NCBI RefSeq assembly: GCF_000819985.1
Contig: NZ_CDBZ01000016.1
Location: 1-64,000 of the forward strand
Direction of reading: 5' to 3'
DNA: 64,000 bases
DNA from: Aeromonas media
Lineage (GTDB): Bacteria; Pseudomonadota; Gammaproteobacteria; Enterobacterales; Aeromonadaceae
Shown: positions 57,685-64,000 of the stretch, piece by piece
How the letters are laid out: each line of letters opens with the position of its first letter
Numbering within the stretch: the first letter of the stretch is position 1
Notes under the pieces: generated by a model
Databases searched by the model: none
The model's input: the letters and a program-made list of their open reading frames with translations, nothing else
Told to the model about the DNA's origin: nothing
Program-made: the position numbers and the translations under genes

Positions 57685-59661
57685 TTAGAGGCCGAATAGA
57701 CGGCCCAGCAGGTTGCGCAGCACGCCACTCTTGGGTGCAGTGCCATTGAGTTCATCCAGTCTGTCCTGGATCCGGCCAAACAGGGTGTCCGGCATGTCAG
57801 GCTCGCCGGCCACACAGCCGGTCAGCAATTCGATGGCCTCTTCCACATGGTCCACCGGGTGGATATGGAACTGGCCCGCTTCGACGGCGGCAATCACCTC
57901 ATCGGAGAGGTTGAGCTGCTGGGCGTTGGTACCGGGCAGTATGATGCCTTGCTTGCCGGTGATGCCGTGGATCTTGCACACCCGGAAGAAGCCTTCGATC
58001 TTTTCGTTGACGCCACCCACAGCCTGTACGTTGCCGAACTGATCGACCGCGCCGGTCACCGCGAAACGCTGGGAGATAGGTTGGCGGGCGAGGGCAGAGA
58101 GCAGGGCGCACAGACCGGTCAGGGAAGCGCTGTCGCCGTCAATCTCGTGATAGGACTGCTCGAACACCAGGTTTGCCGAGAGCGGCGAGGGGTTCTCTGC
58201 GCCGAACTTGTTGGAGAGATAGCCGTGGATGATCATCATCGCCTTGGCGTGAATGTGGCCGGCGAGCTCAGCCTTGCGCTCGATGTCGGCCACGTCGCCA
58301 TCCCCCAGATGCACAGTGGCGGTCAGTCGCACCGGTTCACCGAAGTCATAGGGATGACCTGCCACCTGGATGACGGAGAGGCCGTTGATCTGGCCCACCT
58401 CTTCACCGTCGGTCTGCAGCAGGATCTGGCCATCGATGACTCCCTGATCGGATTGCTCCACCAGGTAGTTGAGGCGGTAATCCTGCTCCTCCAGGGCGAG
58501 CAGTATATGCTCGTCGGTCACCTTCTCCGCCTCAAGCTCCCGGGCCAGGCTGTCAGCCATGCGCATGATGGCGCTGAGCTGCACCTCCGAGAGGGAGAGC
58601 CACTCCTGATGGTCACAGAGACGACTGGCATGGCGACACAGGGCGAGGAGGGCACCCGGAGTGAAGTCCAGCAGGCTCCAGCGCAGCCGCAGCCAGGCCA
58701 GGTATTGCAGGAACTCGGGCAAGTCCTCTTCAATGTTCACCTCGGACACCAGATCGGCGCGCAGGAAGATGCGCTCGGACATGTCCCTGTCCAGCATCTG
58801 GAACTCGGCCACATCCAGCCGGTCGCCCACCAGGATCAGTTTGAACCGGATAGGCGTGGCCTCTGGGGTGAAGAAGGGGGTCAGAGTCTTGCCTTCCTGA
58901 TAGGCATTCCAGTCCAGCTCGCCTTTTTGCATGGCGTTCTTGAGCTTGAACCAGAGATGGGGCTGATCGAGCAGCTCGTCGAGTTGCAAGATGAGGTAGC
59001 CGCCGTTGGCTTCCCGCAGCAGGCCCGGCTCCAGCAAGTGCTGATTGGCATAGACGGAGCCTTGCTCGGTCTGGTAGTTGATGGAGCCAAACAGAGTGTC
59101 CCAGTTCAAGTCCCGGCCATAGATGACGGGGGCTTGCTGCTCTTCGTGATGGATCAGCAGGTTGATGAGCACCGGGTGCTGGAATTCGAGCCCCTGGGCC
59201 ACGTGCGCCGCCAGATCGGAGAGAAAGTCCACGATCTTGGGGTCATTTTCCTGCTTGCGGATGATCCGGGTGACCAGGCGCTCGGCATCCAGGTGATGGC
59301 TCATCAGCTTGAGCAGTTCGCCAACCATCTCGCAGAATTCAAACCCGGTACCGGGTTGCAGGCGCAGCCAGATGGGCTTGAACGGGTTGTTGAGGTTCTC
59401 GGTATAGCAGAGATCGAACAGGTCGCCATCCTTGCCATTGGAAGAGGCGATCAAGGTCTGGCAGACACTCTCATAATCTGCACCCGGGAAGCCGTTGAGC
59501 AACATGACCGGGCAGTCACCATCAAAACTGGCCAGTCGCTTGATGCCGGAAATGGCTCTGGGTTGCAGGGCGGCAAAAGGGATGGGTTCGAGCTCGCTGA
59601 GCGTGGGGAACTGCTCAATCGTGAAAGCGGGTTTTAATTGTTCTGATGTTAATTCAGCCAC
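57685..59661 (-). CDS. lonH: Lon-family protease LonH (YcbZ)
   Basis: A 658-residue ATP-dependent-protease homologue. The C-terminal Lon protease domain has Ser (DGDSASLTGL) and Lys (GGVNEKIEGFF) in the expected dyad. The N-terminal AAA-like region has a poor P-loop (LLNGFPGADYES) without the canonical GKT/S but keeps the LonB-type insertion (LREANGGYLILQLDELL resembles a Walker B/sensor segment). Next to fabA, exactly as ycbZ in E. coli. A gap of 78 bases separates it from fabA. Confidence 0.93.
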   Translation of the reverse strand: MAELTSEQLKPAFTIEQFPTLSELEPIPFAALQPRAISGIKRLASFDGDCPVMLLNGFPGADYESVCQTLIASSNGKDGDLFDLCYTENLNNPFKPIWLRLQPGTGFEFCEMVGELLKLMSHHLDAERLVTRIIRKQENDPKIVDFLSDLAAHVAQGLEFQHPVLINLLIHHEEQQAPVIYGRDLNWDTLFGSINYQTEQGSVYANQHLLEPGLLREANGGYLILQLDELLDQPHLWFKLKNAMQKGELDWNAYQEGKTLTPFFTPEATPIRFKLILVGDRLDVAEFQMLDRDMSERIFLRADLVSEVNIEEDLPEFLQYLAWLRLRWSLLDFTPGALLALCRHASRLCDHQEWLSLSEVQLSAIMRMADSLARELEAEKVTDEHILLALEEQDYRLNYLVEQSDQGVIDGQILLQTDGEEVGQINGLSVIQVAGHPYDFGEPVRLTATVHLGDGDVADIERKAELAGHIHAKAMMIIHGYLSNKFGAENPSPLSANLVFEQSYHEIDGDSASLTGLCALLSALARQPISQRFAVTGAVDQFGNVQAVGGVNEKIEGFFRVCKIHGITGKQGIILPGTNAQQLNLSDEVIAAVEAGQFHIHPVDHVEEAIELLTGCVAGEPDMPDTLFGRIQDRLDELNGTAPKSGVLRNLLGRLFGL

Positions 59662-59743
59662 TTAAGACATCCGGTCGGGGATAGGATCAATTGTTTCCAT
59701 TATACACAGTTCAATTGGCGGTAACAGGAATCAAGCATACGTC

Positions 59744-59771
59744 ATTTAACATAATATGCATTATGCGCGGT
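59744..59771 (-). other. dif: chromosomal dif site (XerCD dimer-resolution site)
   Basis: Read on the minus strand, a XerC-side arm ACCGCGCATAA is followed by centre TGCATA and XerD-side arm TTATGTTAAAT. The E. coli dif parts are GGTGCGCATAA, TGTATA and TTATGTTAAAT: the XerD arm is identical, the centre differs at one base and the XerC arm at three outer bases (24 of 28). The site is in the gap between lonH and the recombinase gene. XerC and XerD resolve chromosome dimers here under FtsK control, so it marks the replication terminus. Confidence 0.93.
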
Positions 59772-59862
59772 TTAGTTGAGAGGTGACTGGCAGGCATATT
59801 TTCCCGCAATCTGGCACTTGGCCGATACACTGATGCTTTTTGCGCAGTCTGCGTACCGGCAC

Positions 59863-61140
59863 TCATTCATGCAGGCTATTCAGAGGCTTATGGTTGGCAC
59901 TCTCGTGCCGCTCGATGTTGCCGGTGTGCAGGTATTTGGAGGTGGTGTCTATGCTGTCGTGTCCGGCGTCGGCTTGCACGTGTGACAGCGGCCGGCCATG
60001 CAGATTGATGTCGTGGGTAATGCCGGTATGGCGGATGGAGTGTGGCGTCAGGGTGCGCATCTCGGCGGCATCCTGAGCAAAGCCATCCTGCTCGGCCAGG
60101 TTGGCTGCTTGCTCGAAGACCGCCATCACCAGGTCCCGCAGTTGGCGGATACCGAGATTGGCATTGAGCTCGCCTTGCTCACGGCCATGGGCGGCCGCCT
60201 TGTGGCGCACGAAGAGCGGCGTCTGTTCGCCTGGGGCTGGCAGCGGCGAGAGCCCAAGAAAGGTGCGATAGCGTGCCAATGCATCCAGCAAAGCTTGTGA
60301 GACGGCCACTGTGCGGCGTTTGCCACCCTTGCTGCGCGGTATGTCATAACCCCAGACCCCGGTCTTGCTGTCGCGGCGAAACTGGCTCATGACGGGGCTG
60401 AAGCCCGGTCTGGCCGCCACCTCGGAGATACGCAGATAACAGGCGTACATGAGGCAGATGAGAAATCGGCTGCGTTCATGCTGGGCCGGGCATTCGGTTG
60501 CCAACTGTTCGGCAGCCTGCATCACATAGGACCACTGCAATTCGGTAAAGGACTGGGCCTCTTCACCGGCGTCCTGGCTGTCCGGCCGCTTGACCCGTTG
60601 CAGCAAGAGTGCAGGATTGAGGTCCATGTACTCCTCCTGGATCAGGAATTGAAAGAAGGCCGACAGTATGGCGAGCTTGGTTTTCATCGCCTGCTCGCTC
60701 AGGCGATATGGCAGCTCGCGGCCCAGTTCCCGCTTGCCGAGAAACGGTCGCCACAAGGGGTTGGGCAGCCGCTCTCCCCACTCCTTGTCGAGTACGAACT
60801 GGGCTACGTTTCGGTATGCGATCAGCGCCTGTGGCGGTGCCTGGCAGTAGTCGAGGTAGCGCATCATGATGCGCCTGGTGAGATCCTTGGGGCTGATGGC
60901 CACTTCGCAGAAACACCAATGCAGGAAGGTGGTCAGCTCGCTGCGGTAGGTCTTGTAGTTGTTCTCGCTGTGGCGCTGCTCCAGCAGCCAGTCGACAGCC
61001 AGCTCATAGACGAGGCCGGCATCGGGAACATTGCCCAGGCTGAGAGTGGCCAGATACTGGTTGACCTGGGGATTGCCCGCCTCCAGATGGAGCAGATTGT
61101 CGAACAGCGGCATGGCGGGCGGCAGTGACGGATGATTCAT
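59863..61140 (-). CDS. tyrosine site-specific recombinase
   Basis: A 425-residue recombinase. N-terminal SAM-like core-binding region (about residues 30-200; YKTYRSELTTFLHWCF), C-terminal catalytic domain with all key residues: first Arg in YLRISEVA, Lys in the KGGKRRTV beta-hairpin, HSIRHTG (His-x-x-Arg), AGHDSI (His) and nucleophile Tyr in SKYLHTG. It is longer than XerC/XerD (about 300 residues) and diverged, so it is not the housekeeping pair. It ends 92 bases from dif, and a perfect Xer-like palindrome lies 51 bases upstream of its start. No phage or transposon genes adjoin it. Start at 61140 is preceded by no clear ribosome-binding site. Confidence 0.9.
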   Translation of the reverse strand: MNHPSLPPAMPLFDNLLHLEAGNPQVNQYLATLSLGNVPDAGLVYELAVDWLLEQRHSENNYKTYRSELTTFLHWCFCEVAISPKDLTRRIMMRYLDYCQAPPQALIAYRNVAQFVLDKEWGERLPNPLWRPFLGKRELGRELPYRLSEQAMKTKLAILSAFFQFLIQEEYMDLNPALLLQRVKRPDSQDAGEEAQSFTELQWSYVMQAAEQLATECPAQHERSRFLICLMYACYLRISEVAARPGFSPVMSQFRRDSKTGVWGYDIPRSKGGKRRTVAVSQALLDALARYRTFLGLSPLPAPGEQTPLFVRHKAAAHGREQGELNANLGIRQLRDLVMAVFEQAANLAEQDGFAQDAAEMRTLTPHSIRHTGITHDINLHGRPLSHVQADAGHDSIDTTSKYLHTGNIERHESANHKPLNSLHE

Positions 61141-61190
61141 GATGGTGCTTGTGAGTCTTGCTGAGTGAGGCTGGCCCGGTGTCGCGCAAT

Positions 61191-61224
61191 CCTGATGCCG
61201 ATAAATGGGGTTATCGGCATCAGG
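61191..61224. repeat. perfect 14-6-14 inverted repeat upstream of the recombinase gene
   Basis: Arms CCTGATGCCGATAA (61191-61204) and TTATCGGCATCAGG (61211-61224) flank a 6-base centre ATGGGG. The inner ends (ATAA, centre, TTAT) and the 6-base centre are those of Xer core sites. A further GATGCC (61226-61231) repeats part of the arm. There is no T-run, so it is not a terminator. It could be the recombinase's own site or its operator. Confidence 0.85.
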
Positions 61225-61429
61225 AGATGCCAGATGGTCCGGGGATGATTCTTCAAGGCTTTCCCTGGCGGACACAGCTCAGGATAGAACATGGTCTTTA
61301 TTCAATGAATATGCACTCTTGTTGGAAGTTTCTCGGGGTAAATAGCGACAAGAGTGACTGGAAATGGGCCCTGCATGAATATTGTGGTGCGGGGCCCAGG
61401 GCTGGACGCCCTGCCCCGTCCTTTCCTTG

Positions 61430-61735
61430 TCAGGCCACACTCTTGAGGGATTTTCCCTTGGGCTTCTCGGTGTCCACCTTGTCTTCCTTGGTGCTGATCC
61501 CCTGCCCCTTACCACCGCGCAGCACGTTTTGCAGCAGATCCCGCTGCTCGGCCAGGTAAAAGGCCAAGCGCTCCTGCTGCTCGGGCGCCAGCTGGACAGG
61601 CGCTCCGGCCAGCAGCGTCATCAGTTCATCGGCGGTATCCAGCAGCTTGTCATAGGCATCCGCCTCTTTCTTGCTGGCAAAGGTCATCTTCTCCACTCCC
61701 CCACGCACGACAACATACTTGATCTCAACGGCCAT
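61430..61735 (-). CDS. yebG: YebG, DNA-damage-inducible small protein
   Basis: A 101-residue protein matching E. coli YebG over the first 75 residues (MAVEIKYVVVRGGVEKMTFASK, then KEADAYDKLLDTADEL and LAEQRDLLQNVLR), with a Lys-rich tail. It is SOS-induced in E. coli; the biochemical role is unclear. The start at 61735 is chosen to match the family; a longer frame upstream would run through the SOS box. The 289 bases upstream of the recombinase that separate the two genes hold the palindrome at 61191 and nothing else recognised. Confidence 0.93.
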   Translation of the reverse strand: MAVEIKYVVVRGGVEKMTFASKKEADAYDKLLDTADELMTLLAGAPVQLAPEQQERLAFYLAEQRDLLQNVLRGGKGQGISTKEDKVDTEKPKGKSLKSVA

Positions 61736-61770
61736 AGTGGCGTCCTCCTCATGATAGTGACTGCAAGTAT

Positions 61771-61786
61771 ATGTATGAATATACAG
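61771..61786 (-). promoter_or_regulatory. LexA (SOS) box upstream of yebG
   Basis: On the minus strand CTGT-ATATTCAT-ACAT, 7 of 8 conserved positions of the LexA consensus CTGT-N8-ACAG with the usual AT-rich centre. It is 36 bases upstream of the yebG ATG, as expected for repression. The divergent letA-like gene starts at 61960, further away. Confidence 0.7.
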
Positions 61787-61959
61787 TGTTGCAAATATCA
61801 CTCAGGATCCGCCAACGCGCCCTCTGTCCCGTGTTTCTTTCTATTGCCCTGGGAGTTGGCAGGCCGGGCCATCTTTTCTTGGCCAGAGACGGAGCTCCGG
61901 CAAGACAGCGAAGGCGTTTTAGGGTAAATTTTATCAATTCCTTCAACAGGTTGAATCGT

Positions 61960-62604
61960 ATGTCGGATCCCCACTCCGTGATCGTCTGCCCGGCGTGTGA
62001 CTTGCTGATCGAACGCAAGCTGTTGCCCATGCGTCGTCACGCCCATTGTCCTCGCTGTCACCAGCATCTCTATGGTCGCTATGCCTTTCGTCCTTCCCAG
62101 TTGATGGCCCTCACCATCACCGGCTTCCTGCTGCTGCCCTCCACCCTCTTCGAACCCCTGCTCTACCTGCGCCTGGCCGGTGTCAATTCCGATGCCAACC
62201 TGCTCAAAGGCATTCTGATGCTGTTTGGGGAGGGCGAACTCTGGGTGGCGAGCCTGGTGCTCTGGTGCGCAGTGCTGGCGCCAGTGGGGCTGCTGCTCGG
62301 CATCTTTGCGCTCGCCTCCGGCCTTGCCAAGCGCTGGCACATACTGGCCCCGACGCTCAAGGCCGTAGAGGTGTTCCGGCATTGGGCCATGCTGGAGGTC
62401 TACATCGTCAGTCTGATGGTCGCCCTGTTCAAGCTCATTGACATCGCCGACGTGCGTCTGGGGGGCGGCCTGCTCAGCCTGGGAATCTTGATGCTGCTCA
62501 ACATGACGCTGCTGATCCTCTTTGATCCTGCCCCCTATTGGGAGCGGATACCGTTGCAAAATGCCTCGCAGGAGCCGGAACATGATCCCGACCAGCGCCC
62601 GTGA
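61960..62604 (+). CDS. LetA/PqiA-family membrane protein, first half-sized copy
   Basis: A 214-residue protein with an N-terminal zinc-ribbon (CPACDLLIER...CPRCHQHLYG) and four transmembrane helices (about residues 48-70, 95-122, 140-160, 175-195). In E. coli LetA (YebS) and PqiA, two such units are fused in one protein of about 420 residues; here they are separate genes. LetA moves lipids into a LetB tunnel across the periplasm. The start at 61960 begins just before the ribbon; the next gene overlaps its end by 23 bases. Confidence 0.85.
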   Translation: MSDPHSVIVCPACDLLIERKLLPMRRHAHCPRCHQHLYGRYAFRPSQLMALTITGFLLLPSTLFEPLLYLRLAGVNSDANLLKGILMLFGEGELWVASLVLWCAVLAPVGLLLGIFALASGLAKRWHILAPTLKAVEVFRHWAMLEVYIVSLMVALFKLIDIADVRLGGGLLSLGILMLLNMTLLILFDPAPYWERIPLQNASQEPEHDPDQRP

Positions 62605-63190
62605 ACTGGGGCTTTGCCGCTGCCACACCTGCGGCCTGCTGGTGCGTTACCAGAGCGCCATGAGTTGCCCCCGCTGCCACAGCCTTTTGCAGATGCGGAT
62701 CCCCCATTCGCTCGCCTGGTCATGGGGGCTGCTGGCGCTCGCCAGCTTCATGTTGCTGCCCGCGAACCTGCTGCCCATCACCCACTTCTACAACAAGGGA
62801 TTACTGCAGTCCGATACCATTTTCAGCGGTATCATTGCGCTCTATCGCAGCAAGATGTCGGGCATCGCCACCATAGTGCTGACCGCGAGCATCATAGTCC
62901 CCATCGGCAAGATACTGGGGCTTGGCTGGATCTGCTGGCAGTTGCAACGCAGCAAACCGGTGCGGCGCAAGCGTCAGCTCATCATGTATCGCATCATCGA
63001 TTTCATTGGTCGCTGGTCCATGCTGGATCTGTTCGTGATCTCGCTGATGGTGGCTCTGGTGGACCGCGGGGTCTTGCTCAACGTACGGGCCGGGCCTGGT
63101 GCAACCGCCTTTGCCGGCGTGGTGATCCTCACCATGATGTCGGCCCGGATGCTAGATACCCGTCTGTTATGGGACAAGGCGGCCCGTTAA
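62582..63190 (+). CDS. LetA/PqiA-family membrane protein, second half-sized copy
   Basis: A 202-residue protein with a zinc-ribbon (CRCHTCGLL...CPRCHSLL) and four transmembrane helices, ending LDTRLLWDKAAR. The segment FLLIPANLLPITHFYNKG-type (here LLPANLLPITHFY) and FIGRWSMLDLFVISLMVALV are typical of the C-terminal half of LetA/PqiA. The 23-base overlap with the previous gene suggests coupled synthesis and a two-chain LetA. The MCE gene follows 55 bases later. Confidence 0.85.
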   Translation: MIPTSARELGLCRCHTCGLLVRYQSAMSCPRCHSLLQMRIPHSLAWSWGLLALASFMLLPANLLPITHFYNKGLLQSDTIFSGIIALYRSKMSGIATIVLTASIIVPIGKILGLGWICWQLQRSKPVRRKRQLIMYRIIDFIGRWSMLDLFVISLMVALVDRGVLLNVRAGPGATAFAGVVILTMMSARMLDTRLLWDKAAR

Positions 63191-63245
63191 TGCATTTTTT
63201 CTGTATCGGATGTGCTGTGCATCACAGCCAACTTAAGGAGTCGGT

Positions 63246-64000
63246 ATGATCGGGGCTGAACCCGTCATTGAGAAACGTCGCTGGTTATCTCCAGTCTGGC
63301 TGTTGCCCTTCATCGCCCTCTTGCTGGCAGGGGGGTTCATCTACCAGCAGTGGACAACCAGTGGTCAGCTCATTCGCATCAACTTTGCCCAGGGTAACGG
63401 CATCTTGCCGGGCAAGACCCAACTGCGTTATCAGGGGGTGGCCATCGGGGTGGTTCAGGAACTGGAGCTGGCTCAGGACGGTCGCAAGATAGCCGTGCTC
63501 GCCAAGGTCGACAGCCGTGCCCGCCCGCTCATTCGCAAGGGGTCTGACTTCTGGCTGGTAAGCCCCAAGGCCTCCCTCACCGAGATCTCCGGTTTAGATA
63601 CCCTGGTCTCCGGCAACTACATCAACTTGCAACCCGGCCGGGACAACAACCCGCTGGAGGATGAGTTTGATGCACTGGACGGCCCTCCCCCCGGTTATCA
63701 GGCCCAGGGGCGTACCCTGCACCTGACCGCCGATTCGCTGGGCTCGGTCGGCATCGGAGCCAGGATCTACTTCCGCGGGATCGAGGTCGGCAGCGTCATC
63801 AACACCCGCCTGGGAGAGGACAACCAGAATGTGATCCTGGATCTGGTGATAGAGCCGCGCTTCGAGCACCTGGTCAAGGTGGATACCCGTTTCTGGAACA
63901 TCAGCGGCATCAAGGGCTCCTTCAGCCTGGCTGGCGTCAGCGTGGAGGCAGGTAGCCTCACCTCCATCCTGAGCGGCGGCATTGCGTTCGACTCCCCCAA
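63246..64000 (+). CDS. letB: MCE-family intermembrane lipid transport protein, LetB-like (cut by window end)
   Basis: The first 251 residues of a longer protein. One N-terminal transmembrane anchor (SPVWLLPFIALLLAGGFIYQ) is followed by a first MCE domain (about 45-135: GILPGKTQLRYQGVAIGVVQ, then FWLVSPKASLTEISGLDTLV) and the start of a second (VYFRGIEVGSV-like). The wording of both segments is closer to E. coli LetB/YebT than to PqiB. MCE rings stack into a tunnel between the inner and outer membranes. AAGGAG lies upstream of the ATG. The number of MCE domains, which decides between LetB (7) and PqiB (3), is beyond the window. Confidence 0.88.
   Translation, partial: MIGAEPVIEKRRWLSPVWLLPFIALLLAGGFIYQQWTTSGQLIRINFAQGNGILPGKTQLRYQGVAIGVVQELELAQDGRKIAVLAKVDSRARPLIRKGSDFWLVSPKASLTEISGLDTLVSGNYINLQPGRDNNPLEDEFDALDGPPPGYQAQGRTLHLTADSLGSVGIGARIYFRGIEVGSVINTRLGEDNQNVILDLVIEPRFEHLVKVDTRFWNISGIKGSFSLAGVSVEAGSLTSILSGGIAFDSP

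Noticed and set aside
59863-61140. Integron integrase, phage integrase or transposon origin for the tyrosine recombinase.
   Set aside because: No attC-like repeats, gene cassettes, tRNA target, phage genes or terminal repeats are seen nearby, and the integron-specific extra patch was not recognised.

Overview
The window is a GC-rich gammaproteobacterial chromosome segment, most likely Aeromonas or a close relative. The evidence is the protein sequences (FNR, IF3, ZapC, RlmKL, Uup, LonH, YebG and PheS all close to enterobacterial/Vibrio-type versions), a cbb3 oxidase cluster next to fnr, a 180-kDa NAD-glutamate dehydrogenase, a GlyGly-CTERM protein and a DUF3466 protein. No rRNA, tRNA, insertion sequence, prophage block or CRISPR array was recognised.

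Layout. (1) 0.1-8.5 kb: a Sel1-repeat protein, a small unknown gene, then the translation block thrS-infC-rpmI-rplT-pheS-pheT-ihfA. Its control elements are visible: a thrS leader with two tRNA-Thr anticodon-arm look-alikes, an infC reading frame whose conserved start is AUA, an infC-rpmI stem and a terminator-like element before pheS. (2) 8.5-17.4 kb: signalling genes: a BvgS/EvgS-type hybrid kinase, a response regulator with a decayed EAL-like output, a GNAT acetyltransferase beside the sirtuin deacylase cobB, and a periplasmic molybdopterin-fold-like protein overlapping a membrane diguanylate cyclase. (3) 17.4-23.5 kb: the ribose operon rbsDACBKR (minus strand) with a RbsR-type operator and a CRP-like site. 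(4) 23.5-36.2 kb: a GST, two envelope genes, then on the minus strand ccoNOQP-ccoH-ccoI-ccoS-exporter-fnr-uspE-ttcA: high-affinity oxidase, its assembly factors and the oxygen sensor. (5) 36.4-49.7 kb: an unknown anchored protein, msrC, proQ-prc, pepN, a DUF2835 gene, NAD-GDH and pyrD. (6) 49.7-59.7 kb: zapC, rlmKL, a glutaredoxin-like gene, uup, a DUF3466 gene, rmf, fabA and lonH, an order resembling the terminus-proximal region of E. coli. (7) 59.7-64 kb: a chromosome-dimer-resolution (dif) site, a tyrosine recombinase gene with a perfect 14-6-14 inverted repeat upstream, SOS-type yebG, and a split LetA pair followed by a LetB-like MCE gene cut by the window edge.

The most notable points are the dif site, which places the window at the replication terminus, and the dif-proximal tyrosine recombinase with its Xer-like palindrome. 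Next come the dual anticodon mimics in the thrS leader, the AUA start of infC, and the nested inverted repeat that fills the pyrD-zapC gap and covers the zapC ribosome-binding site. None has been tested experimentally here; all were read by eye.
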